DNA of 64,000 nt from Porticoccaceae bacterium LTM1 (GTDB taxonomy: Bacteria > Pseudomonadota > Gammaproteobacteria > Pseudomonadales > Porticoccaceae). The stretch is from contig CP127080.1 of NCBI GenBank assembly GCA_030252795.1, forward strand, positions 1-64,000. Reading direction: 5' to 3'. How positions within the stretch are numbered: position 1 is the first letter of the stretch; each line of letters opens with the position of its first letter. The notes beneath the pieces were generated by a model. That model had not been told where the DNA came from, did no database searches, and was given only the letters and a program-made list of their open reading frames with translations. Positions 10,856 through 20,221 of this stretch are shown here, in pieces. Made by a program: the position numbers and the translations under genes.

Positions 10856-11647
10856 GTGGTAAGCAGGTTAGTTATCAACCTTTATTTAAAGCAGGAAAAA
10901 GCTATTAATACGCTGGTTTTACAATCTCATCGCACACCATTGCCATCCCCTTGGCTGGATGCCTGCATCGAGTCCGTTCTTTCGTGGTCCGTGCTAAACG
11001 ACTTTGAATATCGGTTTATGGGTGACGAATTTTTTGATGTGGTACCAGCGGCTTTGCTGGAGAAAACTGCTCATCTAAAAGTGATAGCCACGGATCTGGC
11101 TCGACTTAAGTGGCTGCAGCACTTTCTGGTGCAAGGGTATGACCGGGTGTTGTGGTGCGATGCGGATTTTCTGGTTTTTAATCCGGCCATGTTTCAATTG
11201 CCAAACCTGCCCTATGCATTGGGGCGAGAAGTGTGGGTGCAGCAGAAAGCCGATAGTGGGGCGCTAAAAGCCTATAAAAAAGTCCACAACGCTTTTCTGA
11301 TGTTTCAGCAGGGAAATGCCTTTCTTGATTTTTATGCCGACAGCGCGGAGCGCCTATTGGCCGAAACCACCGGACCGATGCCACCACAATTTATCGGTCC
11401 TAAGCTGCTTACAGCCATTCACAACGTGGTGCAGTGCCCTGTTTTAGAGAATGCGGGAATGCTGAGTCCGCTGGTGATTCGTGATTTGGTGGCTGGAGGT
11501 GGGCGAGCGCTGGATCTGTTCAGGCAGAAGTCGCCGGAGCGGTTAGCTGCAGCCAACCTTTGTACCTCAATGACGGCGGCAGGGGAGTTGAGTGACGATG
11601 AAGTGACGGCGGTGATTGAAGTGCTGGTTACTAACAGGGCTTGTTAG
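10856..11647 (+). CDS. Probable glycosyltransferase with DxD motif
   Basis: A 263-residue protein that resembles bacterial glycosyltransferases of the GT-A fold. The segment DRVLWCDADFLVFNP holds a DAD motif of the kind that binds the metal-nucleotide sugar, preceded by ATDLARLKWLQHFL. No membrane helix or signal peptide is seen. The start is uncertain: GTG at 10856 has no clear ribosome site, while AGGAAAAAG near 10892 precedes an in-frame ATT. The true product may lack about 15 residues. No other sugar genes are adjacent. Confidence 0.6.
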   Translation: MVSRLVINLYLKQEKAINTLVLQSHRTPLPSPWLDACIESVLSWSVLNDFEYRFMGDEFFDVVPAALLEKTAHLKVIATDLARLKWLQHFLVQGYDRVLWCDADFLVFNPAMFQLPNLPYALGREVWVQQKADSGALKAYKKVHNAFLMFQQGNAFLDFYADSAERLLAETTGPMPPQFIGPKLLTAIHNVVQCPVLENAGMLSPLVIRDLVAGGGRALDLFRQKSPERLAAANLCTSMTAAGELSDDEVTAVIEVLVTNRAC

Positions 11648-11689
11648 TGTTACGTCACACTCGCGCAGTCGGGAGTCCATTGGTTGTGG

Positions 11690-11712
11690 ATCCCCGCATG
11701 CGCGGGGATGAC
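11690..11712. repeat. REP-like palindrome, GGATCCCCGC family
   Basis: The arms ATCCCCGC (11690-11697) and GCGGGGAT (11702-11709) are nearly perfect reverse complements with a 4-base loop, followed by GAC. Related palindromes lie at 24258 and 49359. It sits between convergent genes and could act as a transcription stop. Confidence 0.75.
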
Positions 11713-11761
11713 AATTGAAAGTGAGGGATGAAGAGAGACAAAGGTAGTTACCGAAGTATGT

Positions 11762-12649
11762 TCAAAGCACCAGCATAGCCACACCGGGTACCCCCAGCAC
11801 TAGTCCAAACCACTGCTTCGGTGACAGTCGCTCACCTTTAAAAGCGGCAATCAAGGCAGCCATTAGCGCACAGGTAACAATCAGGGTCTGGGCGATGCCT
11901 GCGGGAAGTAATTTAAAGGATAATTGAAGCGCCCAGATGGCGATAAAGGTGCCTATCACAATGGCGGCAAGCAGCGATCCCCATTGGTATTTGGTCAGGG
12001 CGCTTTTGGGTTTCAGGGAGTGCCTGTTAATAATAAGTAAAATCAGTGCCAGGGATAACCCGCCCAAAAGGCGCCACAGGGCGCTGGCTTCGGCGCTGAT
12101 ATCTGAACTGGTAAATACGGCTCTCGAGATAACAGCACCAGTCGCTTGGCAGCAAGCCGCTAGCATTGCCCAGAGCAATCCTTTGTAGTTGAGGCTGTTA
12201 TTTCGGCGACCACTGCGAAAGCTGATCACCATATCCACAGCAAAAATAATCACCACTACACCAAAAAGCTGTAGCCAACTGAGCTGCTCAGACAGTGCCA
12301 GCCAGGCGATAACAACAACCAGTATTGGGGCCAGGGTTTCCGCCACCATCAGGGTACGCGCTTCACCCAGGGTGTTTAGTGCTTTAAAAAGGGAAACATC
12401 GCCAATGCCAATACCAATGGCGCCACTGAGTATTAGCCACCAGACGGCCTCGGATGAGCCGCTGACAAAGTCACCACTGGATAAAAAAATCGCCAATCCA
12501 AACAGGCCAATCGCGATGAAATTTTTAATAAAGGTAAGTGAAAGCGGCGACCAGAAGGCACCCATGCCGCGATAAATTCGAGTAGCCAATGCCCAACAGA
12601 GGGCTGCGGTCAATGCAGCAATTACGCCCATGGATAGAAGTCCGGTCAA
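11762..12649 (-). CDS. EamA/DMT family transporter
   Basis: A 295-residue inner-membrane protein of the drug/metabolite transporter superfamily with about ten helices in two repeated EamA halves. The first half contains GAIGIGIGDVSLFKALNTLGEARTLM and the second LLPAGIAQTLIVTCALMAALIAAFKGE. Members export metabolites or amino acids. The C-terminal end GLVLGVPGVAMLVL matches the family. The substrate cannot be inferred. Confidence 0.88.
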   Translation of the reverse strand: MTGLLSMGVIAALTAALCWALATRIYRGMGAFWSPLSLTFIKNFIAIGLFGLAIFLSSGDFVSGSSEAVWWLILSGAIGIGIGDVSLFKALNTLGEARTLMVAETLAPILVVVIAWLALSEQLSWLQLFGVVVIIFAVDMVISFRSGRRNNSLNYKGLLWAMLAACCQATGAVISRAVFTSSDISAEASALWRLLGGLSLALILLIINRHSLKPKSALTKYQWGSLLAAIVIGTFIAIWALQLSFKLLPAGIAQTLIVTCALMAALIAAFKGERLSPKQWFGLVLGVPGVAMLVL

Positions 12650-12746
12650 GTAGAGAAAGGCGCATTGTAAGGAGCTGAGGAGAGACTGGAAAGTGCGCTT
12701 TCAGAGGTTAAGAAATGATGGGAGACAAGAGTAAGTTAGTAAGCAC

Positions 12747-12917
12747 TTACTCTTCGTGCTGCCTCCACAGATCACCGTCAGTTTTGCGGCGCCCTGGGCC
12801 TTTGCGGCGATCTTCCTTGCCTGGTTCAAAGCGAATGTCCTGACGGCGGTCACCCCCTTTACGACGCTGCTGGCGGCGGGAGTCAGGGCCGGTGTAAGAC
12901 TGCTCTTTGTCATCCAT
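12747..12917 (-). CDS. Small arginine-rich conserved protein (56 aa)
   Basis: A short frame encoding 56 residues, starting MDDKEQSYTGPDSRRQQRRK and rich in Arg/Lys/Asp (RRKGGDRRQD and KEDRRKGPGRRK repeats). The ATG at 12915-12917 is preceded by GGGGGT with 7-base spacing, a strong ribosome site. It lies next to plsC on the same strand. A longer frame on the same strand (12701-13042) overlaps it but has a worse start and composition. The RRxxDRR repeats suggest nucleic-acid or ribosome contact. No function is known to me. Confidence 0.75.
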   Translation of the reverse strand: MDDKEQSYTGPDSRRQQRRKGGDRRQDIRFEPGKEDRRKGPGRRKTDGDLWRQHEE

Positions 12918-13007
12918 AATTTACCCCCATTCAAAAGCGTTATTCTGAACTGAGTGTAGCAGCCTGTTTGTGTCCGGGTTAACAGATCACCGATGTGCGG
13001 CTGACAA

Positions 13008-13757
13008 TCAGCGCTGATCGATCTCGGCTTGCTGGGCTTCAATCCACTGTTCCACCTGTTCGGTCAATACCTTGCTATTGCCGTCGGTGGTGTTGATTGG
13101 CTCACCGATAACCACCGTAATGGTGCCCGGGAACTTCAGAAACCGGCGACCTGGCCAGTGCAGGCCGGCGTTATGAGCCAGTGGCACGATGGGTACACCG
13201 GCTTCAATGGCCAGCGCTGCACCACTGCGGGCGTACTTGCCCTTGGTGCCGGGGTCGACGCGAGTGCCTTCCGGGTAGATCACCACATTGTTACCTTCCG
13301 CCAGGCGCTCTTTACCCTGAGTCATGATCTGCTTCATGGCGGCGCGCGGGTTGCTGCGGTCAATGCCGATCGGGTGCAATTTGTTGAGGCCCCAGCCAAA
13401 TACCGGTATGTCCAGCAGCTCTTTTTTCAGGATAGTGCTCACCGGTCGAAACAGGCGTTGCAGATGGTAGGTTTCCCAAGTGGACTGGTGCTTGGCGAGG
13501 ATCACCATGGGACCCTCGGGAATGTTTTCCTTGCCAATCACCTTGATTCTGACTCCACACCAGAGCCACAGCCAAAAGTTGGTGGAGCTGGCACCGAGGC
13601 TGACGATATCGTGACGGGTTTTGTAGGGCACCAACTGGCCAATGGTAAAACCACAGCTTGAGAAGAACGCCATGCAGGGCACATAGGTTATGTAAAACAG
13701 CAATGAGCGAATTGCACAGATGGCTTTGGTCACCGGGTTGAGCTTGGGGTAGGTCAT
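13008..13757 (-). CDS. plsC: 1-acyl-sn-glycerol-3-phosphate acyltransferase
   Basis: PlsC-type enzymes acylate lysophosphatidic acid to phosphatidic acid at the inner membrane. The catalytic H-x4-E motif is HQSTWE (His90 from the chosen start) and the substrate motif YPEGTR lies about 75 residues later. A hydrophobic N-terminal helix covers about residues 12-40. I chose the ATG at 13757 (MTYPKLNPVTKAICAI); the frame also opens 24 bp earlier at a TTG with no better site. The product is 249 residues. It follows gmhB closely on the same strand, as in Pseudomonas. Confidence 0.92.
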   Translation of the reverse strand: MTYPKLNPVTKAICAIRSLLFYITYVPCMAFFSSCGFTIGQLVPYKTRHDIVSLGASSTNFWLWLWCGVRIKVIGKENIPEGPMVILAKHQSTWETYHLQRLFRPVSTILKKELLDIPVFGWGLNKLHPIGIDRSNPRAAMKQIMTQGKERLAEGNNVVIYPEGTRVDPGTKGKYARSGAALAIEAGVPIVPLAHNAGLHWPGRRFLKFPGTITVVIGEPINTTDGNSKVLTEQVEQWIEAQQAEIDQR

Positions 13758-13787
13758 GGTTTGTCTCTTTATTAGTACCAACAGGCC

Positions 13788-14342
13788 CTAGTTGGCCAAC
13801 AGGTAGTCGGCCACGGCGGCCAGATCATCAAATACCGGCGCATTGCTGATACGAGGATCACTGTGTGCTTTTAGTTTGGCTTCGGATTTCTCACCCTTGC
13901 CGGTACGCACCAGGATCGGTTTGCAGCCGCGGGCAACGCCCGCTTCCAGATCGCGCAGACTGTCGCCGACAATCGGGGCATCGATAACCGACACGCCAAG
14001 CGTCTGTTCAATATCGTCAACCAGCCCCGGCAGTGGCTTGCGGCACTGACAGTTGTCTTCCGGTGCATGGGGACAGAAAAAGATGCCCGCCAGTTCTCCG
14101 CCAGCACCGGATAGCAGGGACAGAAGCTTATTGTGCATGGCTTCTAAATCCGCAGGCTGAAAATAGCCTCGCCCCAGTCCAGACTGGTTGGTGGCAATGG
14201 CTATCTGGTAGCCCGCCTGAGACAGCCGGGCGATAGCCTCGATACTGCCGGGTAGTGGAATCCACTCCTCGACGGATTTTACGTAGGCGTCGGAGTCTTC
14301 GTTAATGACGCCGTCGCGGTCGAGAATGATTAGTTTGGTCAT
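13788..14342 (-). CDS. gmhB: D-glycero-beta-D-manno-heptose 1,7-bisphosphate 7-phosphatase
   Basis: GmhB removes the C7 phosphate from heptose bisphosphate in the synthesis of ADP-heptose for the LPS core. It is a HAD-family enzyme: the nucleophile motif LDRDGVINED places the two aspartates at residues 8 and 10. The zinc-binding motif CPHAPEDNCQCRKP and the closing GDSLRDLEAG are present. The 184-residue length is normal. It lies between glyS and plsC on the same strand with a 30-bp gap to plsC, a conserved arrangement in pseudomonads. Confidence 0.96.
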   Translation of the reverse strand: MTKLIILDRDGVINEDSDAYVKSVEEWIPLPGSIEAIARLSQAGYQIAIATNQSGLGRGYFQPADLEAMHNKLLSLLSGAGGELAGIFFCPHAPEDNCQCRKPLPGLVDDIEQTLGVSVIDAPIVGDSLRDLEAGVARGCKPILVRTGKGEKSEAKLKAHSDPRISNAPVFDDLAAVADYLLAN

Positions 14343-14369
14343 GAGCGATCTTTTGTCAGTAGTCTGTCA

Positions 14370-14392
14370 TCCTTCGCTGTGCTCAGGATGAC
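14370..14392. repeat. Half REP-like element, GTCATCCTGAG family
   Basis: The 23-bp sequence TCCTTCGCTGTGCTCAGGAT, followed by GAC, matches one arm of the repeats at 9388 and 26588. No partner arm is seen here, so this is a single arm in the glyS-gmhB gap. Confidence 0.7.
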
Positions 14393-14398
14393 AAATTG

Positions 14399-16495
14399 CT
14401 ATTTGGCCGGAACCAGCAGTGAAATGTCGGCAACTTCCAAAAACAGGCTGCGAAGTTGTGACAACAGCGCAATCCTGTTGTTGCGCAATGCTTCATCTTC
14501 GGCCATTACCATCACATCGTCAAAGAAGGTATCCACCGGAGCGCGTAGCGCCGCCAGGGCTTTCATGCCAGCTGTGTAGTCGCGTGCCTGAAGTTGCGGG
14601 CGCACTGTGCTGTCCAGTTCGTTCAAGGTAGTGGCCAGGGCTTTTTCAGCGGCTTCTTGAAGCAACACATCATTCACCTGCCCGGCCTCGTAGTTTTCAT
14701 CCAGCTTGGCCAGGATATTGGAAACCCGCTTGTTGGCAGCAGCCAGTGCAGCGGCTTCTTCCAACAGGGTAAAACTCTGCACTGCATTCACACGCTGGTC
14801 GATATCCAGCGGGTTGCTGAGCTGTTTGGCGGCTACCGCCATAAACACTTCGGTAGCGATACCCTGATCGGAATACATAGCGCGGAAGCGTTCTGTCATG
14901 TAAGTAAGTACTTGCTTAACAACAGTGCTGGCTTGCGGCAGATCTCTATACAGGTTGGCTGCGGTAGTCAGTACGTCACGCAGATCCAAATCGATTTTGT
15001 TTTCGATCAGCAGGCGCAGTACGCCGAGGCTGGCGCGACGCAGGGCAAACGGATCTTTGGAGCCGGTCGGTGTCATGCCGATACCGAAGATGCCCACCAG
15101 AGTATCTATGCGGTCGGCGAGAGCCAGGGTGGTGCCGGTAGCTGTGGTCGGGAGGCTGTCACCGGCAAAGCGCGGCAGGTATTGCTCGTACATGGCTTGG
15201 GCGACTTCGTCGTGCTCGCCATCGTGCTGGGCGTAGTAGCGACCCATCAGGCCCTGCAGGTCGGTAAACTCCAGCACCATTTCCGATACCAGATCGGACT
15301 TGCTCAGTTCGCCGGCGCGACGAGCATTAGCCGGTTCGGCGTTGACGTGCGGTGCCAGCCACTCGGCAAGCTTTGCGACGCGCTCGGTTTTATCGAAGAT
15401 CGTGCCCAATTGCGCCTGGAAGACGATTTTTTGCAACTGTTTACGACGACTTTCCAGAGAGTTCTTTTTGTCGGTTTCGTAGAAGAAGGCGGCATCGGCA
15501 AGACGCGGGCGAATCACTTTTTCGTTACCGGCAACAACTTGTGCGGGATCTTTGGACTCGATATTTGCCACGGTAATAAACAGAGGCATCAATTTACCGT
15601 TGTCATCGAGAACGTGGAAATACTTCTGGTGCTCCTTCATGGAGGAGATCAGGGCCTCGGCGGGCACATCCAGGAAGCGTTCCTCGAATCGACCCAGCAG
15701 CGCGGTTGGCCATTCGTTGAGAGCGGTTACCTCGTCCAGAAGATCGGCATCAATTACCGCGTGGCCACCGGCATCTTTAGCGGCGGCTTCTACCTGCTGG
15801 CGAATCAGTTCGCGGCGCTCGGCAAAGTCGGCCATAACATAACCGGATTTGAGTTGTTCCAGATAGCTGGCAGGCGCTGTGATAGTAATGTCACCGGCGC
15901 TGTGAATGCGGTGGCCGCGAGTAGTGCGGCCGGATTGAATGCCCATCACATTGGCATCAATGACATTGTCGCCGTGAATTACTACCAGCCAGTGCATCGG
16001 GCGCACAAACTCAGTACGTGCCGCACCCCAGCGCATGCGCTTGGCAATAGGCAGAGACTTGAGTGCATCATCGATGATTTTTTCTACACAATCGGCGGCT
16101 TTCGCACCCTCTTGGTTGGCGCGATAGCACAATTTGTCCTGTTTGCCGTCATTCTCGACTTTCAGCTCATCTGTAGAAATGCCATTCTTTGCAGCAAAGG
16201 CTTCGGCGGCCTTGGCGGGTTTGCCTTCGGCGTCAAAAGCAATCTTGGCGGGTGGACCCCAGGCAACGATTTCCTGGGTGGGCGCCTGTTCAGCGAGGCT
16301 GCTGACCAGTACCGCCAAGCGACGTGGAGAGGCATAGGCCTTTGAGCCTTCGAAACTTAGTTGGGCGTCGGCTAAACCTTTGACTACCGCGTCGTGAAAT
16401 GCTGTGGAGAGTTGCAGCAGGGATTTGGGCGGCAGCTCTTCGGTTCCGATTTCGACCAGAAAATCTGCGCTCATGACCTCTTTATTTGCGCTCAT
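14399..16495 (-). CDS. glyS: Glycine-tRNA ligase beta subunit
   Basis: GlyS is the beta subunit of the alpha2-beta2 bacterial glycyl-tRNA synthetase and carries the tRNA-binding part. It starts [20 protein letters not shown], and the second Met (residue 8) is also a possible start at the conserved [15 protein letters not shown]. The motif [21 protein letters not shown] is typical. The product is 698 residues, close to the usual 690. Its ATG overlaps the glyQ stop by 4 bp, implying translational coupling of the two subunits. Confidence 0.98.
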   Translation of the reverse strand: MSANKEVMSADFLVEIGTEELPPKSLLQLSTAFHDAVVKGLADAQLSFEGSKAYASPRRLAVLVSSLAEQAPTQEIVAWGPPAKIAFDAEGKPAKAAEAFAAKNGISTDELKVENDGKQDKLCYRANQEGAKAADCVEKIIDDALKSLPIAKRMRWGAARTEFVRPMHWLVVIHGDNVIDANVMGIQSGRTTRGHRIHSAGDITITAPASYLEQLKSGYVMADFAERRELIRQQVEAAAKDAGGHAVIDADLLDEVTALNEWPTALLGRFEERFLDVPAEALISSMKEHQKYFHVLDDNGKLMPLFITVANIESKDPAQVVAGNEKVIRPRLADAAFFYETDKKNSLESRRKQLQKIVFQAQLGTIFDKTERVAKLAEWLAPHVNAEPANARRAGELSKSDLVSEMVLEFTDLQGLMGRYYAQHDGEHDEVAQAMYEQYLPRFAGDSLPTTATGTTLALADRIDTLVGIFGIGMTPTGSKDPFALRRASLGVLRLLIENKIDLDLRDVLTTAANLYRDLPQASTVVKQVLTYMTERFRAMYSDQGIATEVFMAVAAKQLSNPLDIDQRVNAVQSFTLLEEAAALAAANKRVSNILAKLDENYEAGQVNDVLLQEAAEKALATTLNELDSTVRPQLQARDYTAGMKALAALRAPVDTFFDDVMVMAEDEALRNNRIALLSQLRSLFLEVADISLLVPAK

Positions 16496-17490
16496 TGCTG
16501 CTTCTCCCCAGACTCGGCAGGTTTGTTGGCAGCGATGACTTCGTCCGCCAGAGCTTTTGGCGCCAATGGAAAGCCCAGCGCCATACGTTTGTTGAAGTAA
16601 CTGGTAGCGGCCTCGCGGGACAGGGTGCGCACACGCAGAATGTAGCCCTGGCGCTCGGTCACCGAAATGGCGTGGCGAGCGTCGAGCAAGTTAAAGATAT
16701 GCGAGGCCTTCATCACCATCTCGTAGGCTGGCAGTGGCAGGTCGGCGGCTACCAGCTTGGCGCTCTCTTTTTCGTAGTGGTCGAACTGCTGGAACAGGAA
16801 GTCCACGTCGGCTTGCTCAAAGTTGTAAGTGGACATCTCCACTTCGTTCTGGTGGAAGATATCACCGTAGGTCACCGGTGTACCGTCCGGTCCATGGGTC
16901 CAGATCAGGTCGTAGATGCTGTCCACACCCTGCAGGTACATGGCGATGCGCTCAAGACCGTAGGTGATTTCGCCGGTTACCGGATAGCACTCAAGGCCGC
17001 CGGCTTGCTGGAAGTAAGTAAACTGGGTCACTTCCATGCCGTTGAGCCAGACTTCCCAGCCTAGACCCCAGGCACCGAGAGTGGGGGATTCCCAGTTGTC
17101 TTCCACAAAACGGATATCGTGAACCTCGGGGTCGACACCCATCGCTTTCAGGGAGCCGAGGTACAGTTCCTGAATGTTGGCTGGTGACGGCTTCATTACT
17201 ACCTGAAACTGATAGTAGTGCTGCAGGCGGTTGGGGTTTTCCCCGTAGCGACCATCGGTAGGGCGGCGGCAGGGTTGAACGTATGCGGCGTTCCAGGATT
17301 CTGGACCGACAGCGCGCAAAAAGGTGGCGGGGTGAAAGGTGCCGGCACCCACTTCCATATCCAGTGGCTGCATAATGACGCAGCCTTGCTCGCTCCAGTA
17401 GTTTTGAAGGGCGCTGATCAGGCCCTGGAAGGTCTTGGTATTTGCCACGGGTTCAACCTTAAAGTTACCAATACGTAAGAAACCGGCCAT
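16492..17490 (-). CDS. glyQ: Glycine-tRNA ligase alpha subunit
   Basis: GlyQ is the catalytic class II alpha subunit. Conserved segments include [39 protein letters not shown] and [20 protein letters not shown]. The frame of 332 residues is about 15 longer than the usual enzyme; a GTG at residue 15 ([10 protein letters not shown]), preceded by AAGG, is the more likely start, giving about 318. Its stop overlaps the glyS start. It is divergent from the acyltransferase gene at 17599. Confidence 0.98.
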   Translation of the reverse strand: MAGFLRIGNFKVEPVANTKTFQGLISALQNYWSEQGCVIMQPLDMEVGAGTFHPATFLRAVGPESWNAAYVQPCRRPTDGRYGENPNRLQHYYQFQVVMKPSPANIQELYLGSLKAMGVDPEVHDIRFVEDNWESPTLGAWGLGWEVWLNGMEVTQFTYFQQAGGLECYPVTGEITYGLERIAMYLQGVDSIYDLIWTHGPDGTPVTYGDIFHQNEVEMSTYNFEQADVDFLFQQFDHYEKESAKLVAADLPLPAYEMVMKASHIFNLLDARHAISVTERQGYILRVRTLSREAATSYFNKRMALGFPLAPKALADEVIAANKPAESGEKQQ

Positions 17491-17598
17491 TATACGGGGC
17501 GCAAGTGTCGGAAGTAAGTGATTCCTTGGGCATAATGGCCAATTCCGGTAAGCTTCCGGCCAAAATCACCAATTACTTTATTGATTACTAGAGTTTGC

Positions 17599-18474
17599 AT
17601 GAAAACAAAACTGGCGTTGGCACTGTTTCGCTGGGTTGGCCGCTGGCCTTTGGGTGTTACCCGCACCGTTGGTTCCGGTCTTGGTCGCCTGATGTGGTGG
17701 TGCCAGATTCGTGAAGCCAAAACTACCCGAATCAATATTGAGCACTGCTTTCCGGAACTGTCCGCAGCGGAGCAAAAAGACCTCGCTCGGCGCAGTGTGA
17801 TTGAACTCGGTAAAGCCTTCTTTGAAGTACCGATGACGATGCAGCGCTCTGCCGAGTGGGTGCATGGCAAAGTGCTGAAGGTACACAATCAGGAGTTGCT
17901 GGATCAGGCGCTGGCAGATGAGCGCGGAGTGGTGCTGGTGATTCCGCATCTCGGCAACTGGGAAGTGATTGGAATGGAAGTGGGTCGCCAGACCAAAATG
18001 ACATCACTATACGAACCTTCCCGCTACCCGGAGATGGATGACATTGTTAAAGAGTCGCGCAGCAAGCTTGGTGCAGATTTGGTACCCACTGACAAGCGCG
18101 GCGTCATGGCGCTGATCAAAGCGTTGCGCGCCGGTGGAACTGCGGCGATCTTGCCAGACCAGGAACCAGCGCTGGACAGTGGCGAGTTCGCGCCGTTTTT
18201 TGGCATGTCGGCACTGACCATGACTCTGCTCAGTAAACTGTTGCAGCGCTCCGGCGCCCAGGCACTGCTCAATTATGTGGTACGAGTGCCTGGCGGCTTT
18301 GAGGTGTTTTACCAAAAACCGGATCAGGCCATTTACGATGCGGATGTCTCAGTCTCACTGGCAGCGCTGAATGGGGATATCGAGAAAATCGTCCGTACCG
18401 CACCAGCCCAGTACCAGTGGGAGTACAAACGTTTCAAACGCCGCCCCCAGGGAATGGAGAGGATCTACCCGTAG
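17599..18474 (+). CDS. Lipid A biosynthesis-type lysophospholipid acyltransferase
   Basis: A 291-residue protein of the LpxL/LpxM (HtrB) family that transfers a secondary acyl chain, usually to lipid A. The catalytic H-x4-E motif is HLGNWE (His117, Glu122). The segment PDQEPALDSGEFAPFFG and the closing YQWEYKRFKRRP are family features. One N-terminal membrane helix is expected. I used the ATG at 17599; an in-frame TTG lies 18 bp upstream. The position beside glyQ matches the Pseudomonas order. Which acyl chain it transfers is not certain. Confidence 0.9.
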   Translation: MKTKLALALFRWVGRWPLGVTRTVGSGLGRLMWWCQIREAKTTRINIEHCFPELSAAEQKDLARRSVIELGKAFFEVPMTMQRSAEWVHGKVLKVHNQELLDQALADERGVVLVIPHLGNWEVIGMEVGRQTKMTSLYEPSRYPEMDDIVKESRSKLGADLVPTDKRGVMALIKALRAGGTAAILPDQEPALDSGEFAPFFGMSALTMTLLSKLLQRSGAQALLNYVVRVPGGFEVFYQKPDQAIYDADVSVSLAALNGDIEKIVRTAPAQYQWEYKRFKRRPQGMERIYP

Positions 18475-18510
18475 GGTGCGCCATGCGCACCGCGAGTTGA
18501 GGAGCCAACA

Positions 18511-19158
18511 ATGTTGAAGGTAAAACACATTGCACTGATCACTATCTGTGCGCTGTTCGCCGGTTGTGAAACCGCCTACTACAACGCCTGGGAAAAGGTC
18601 GGCGTTCATAAGCGCGATATTCTGGTGGATCGAATAGAGGATACCCAGGAGGCTCAGGAAGATACCCAGGAGCAGTTCAAAGATGCGCTGGAGCAGTACC
18701 GTGCTGTAGTTAACTTTGACGGTGGCAACCTGGAGCGACTTTACAACAAACTGAATGCAGAGTTTGAAGACAGTGAAGAGGCGGCAGGGGAAATTGCCGA
18801 GCGCATAGCTGCGGTGGAGGATGTTGCCGAGGATCTGTTTGATGAGTGGCGAGAGGAGCTGAAGCTCTACAAAAATGAACGTCTGCGCCGCGACAGTGAG
18901 CGCAAGCTAAATGCCACCAAAACCCAGTATCGAGAGTTGTTGGCCAGCATGCGCAGGGCAGAGAAAAGTGTTCACCCGGTACTGGATACCCTGCGCGACC
19001 AGACGCTTTATTTGAAACACAACCTCAATGCGCGAGCGATAGACAGCCTGAAGGGTGAGCTGACCCGCATCGATGCCGACGTCAATCGCTTGATCGCAGA
19101 AATGCAGCGTTCCATTGACGAGGCCAACCGGTTTATCAACAAAATCAAAGAAGGGTGA
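18511..19158 (+). CDS. DUF2959 lipoprotein
   Basis: A 215-residue protein with a lipoprotein signal: the lipobox LFAGC puts the acylated cysteine at residue 19. The rest is almost wholly charged coiled coil (for example VEDVAEDLFDEWREELKLYK), matching the DUF2959 family. The function is unknown. The acidic, helical mature part would sit in the periplasm, anchored to a membrane. It follows the acyltransferase by 36 bp and may share its transcript. Confidence 0.88.
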   Translation: MLKVKHIALITICALFAGCETAYYNAWEKVGVHKRDILVDRIEDTQEAQEDTQEQFKDALEQYRAVVNFDGGNLERLYNKLNAEFEDSEEAAGEIAERIAAVEDVAEDLFDEWREELKLYKNERLRRDSERKLNATKTQYRELLASMRRAEKSVHPVLDTLRDQTLYLKHNLNARAIDSLKGELTRIDADVNRLIAEMQRSIDEANRFINKIKEG

Positions 19159-19246
19159 ATTCGACCTGGATCACCGTTTCCACATTAATGGATCTACTAC
19201 ACTGAGCACACCTGAAAACAACTCTTGAGACTAAAAGGGAAGGATC

Positions 19247-20134
19247 ATGAATACACGGGTTTGGGCTTTATCACTGCTGTTATCAGGTTCGGCGTTCGCC
19301 GACCATCACGACCAGTTTGCTGACGTCACCATTGAAACCATTCCGGTGGCAGAAGGGATTTACATGATGACCGGCTCCGGGGGAAATCTCGGGGTATCCA
19401 TTGGTGAGGATGGCACTTTTCTGATCGATGACCAGTTTGCGCCACTGACCGAAAAAATCATGGCGGCGATACACCAGGCTGGCGGTGAAACGCCGCGATT
19501 CCTGCTCAACACTCACTGGCACGGCGACCACACTGGCGGGAATGAACACTTTGGCAATGCCGGCGCGATCATTGTCGCTCATGACAATGTCCGCGAGCGG
19601 TTGACCAAAGAGCAGTTTGTTAAGGCCTTCAACATGAAGTCAGATCCTCAGCCCAAGGCGGCCCTGCCGGTGATCACTTTTGCCGAGTCGATGACCCTGC
19701 ACTGGAATAACGATGAACTTAGCCTGCAGCATCAGGCGAATGCCCATACCGATGGTGATGCCTGGGTGCATTTCCAAAAGGCCAATGTGATTCATGCAGG
19801 TGATATCTACTTTGCTGGTATGTACCCGTTTATTGATCCTGACAGTGGCGGCTCCATCAAAGGCATGATCGAAGCTGTGGGCGAACTGCTGGCAGTGGCA
19901 GACGACGAAACAAAAATCATTCCCGGCCACGGCCCGCTCTCAAACAAACTGTCTTTGAGCAACTACCGGGAGATGCTCAAGCTCGCCTACCAGCGCATCA
20001 AAAAAATGAAAGACGACGGCTTGTCACAAGAGCAAGTAGTTGCTGCCAAGCCCACCGCTGATCTGGATGAGGAGTGGGGCAATGGTTTTCTAAAACCTGA
20101 TCAATGGGTCGGGATCGTTTATCAGGGGATTTAA
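19247..20134 (+). CDS. Exported metallo-beta-lactamase-fold hydrolase
   Basis: A 295-residue protein with a signal peptide (residues 1-18, ending GSAFA). The zinc motif HWHGDH occupies residues 90-95 (His90, His92, Asp94, His95) and is followed by TGGNEHFG. Later metal ligands lie in HAGDIYFAG and PGHGPLS. It belongs to the MBL fold, in the group of periplasmic hydrolases of unknown substrate rather than true carbapenemases. AAGGGAAGG before the ATG is a good ribosome site. The substrate is unknown. Confidence 0.9.
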   Translation: MNTRVWALSLLLSGSAFADHHDQFADVTIETIPVAEGIYMMTGSGGNLGVSIGEDGTFLIDDQFAPLTEKIMAAIHQAGGETPRFLLNTHWHGDHTGGNEHFGNAGAIIVAHDNVRERLTKEQFVKAFNMKSDPQPKAALPVITFAESMTLHWNNDELSLQHQANAHTDGDAWVHFQKANVIHAGDIYFAGMYPFIDPDSGGSIKGMIEAVGELLAVADDETKIIPGHGPLSNKLSLSNYREMLKLAYQRIKKMKDDGLSQEQVVAAKPTADLDEEWGNGFLKPDQWVGIVYQGI

Positions 20135-20139
20135 TTGAC

Positions 20140-20219
20140 GGGAGATGGGAGAAGAGATGTGAGACGGAGGAAAACACCGGCACACTAACCATCTCCCATC
20201 TCCCATCTCTCATCTCTCG
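20140..20219. repeat. Inverted repeat of GGGAGATGGGAGA type
   Basis: A left arm around 20140-20159 (GGGAGATGGGAGAAGAGATG) and a right arm around 20189-20219 made of repeated CATCTCCCATCTC are reverse complementary. The right arm holds three near-tandem copies of CCATCTC. It fills the gap between convergent genes and may act as a terminator or be a small repeat element. Confidence 0.6.
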
Positions 20220-20221
20220 CC

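Noticed and set aside
12701-13042. 113-codon minus-strand frame overlapping plsC's 3' end
   Set aside because: It overlaps both plsC and the better-supported 56-codon gene, and has no good start or family pattern.
14594-16345. 583-codon open frame on the plus strand
   Set aside because: It is wholly antisense to glyS, whose identity is certain; the translation resembles no family and follows from the GC-rich codon pattern of glyS.
19247-20134. Carbapenem-resistance metallo-beta-lactamase
   Set aside because: The zinc motif is present, but the surrounding sequence resembles general exported MBL-fold hydrolases, not subclass B1-B3 resistance enzymes.
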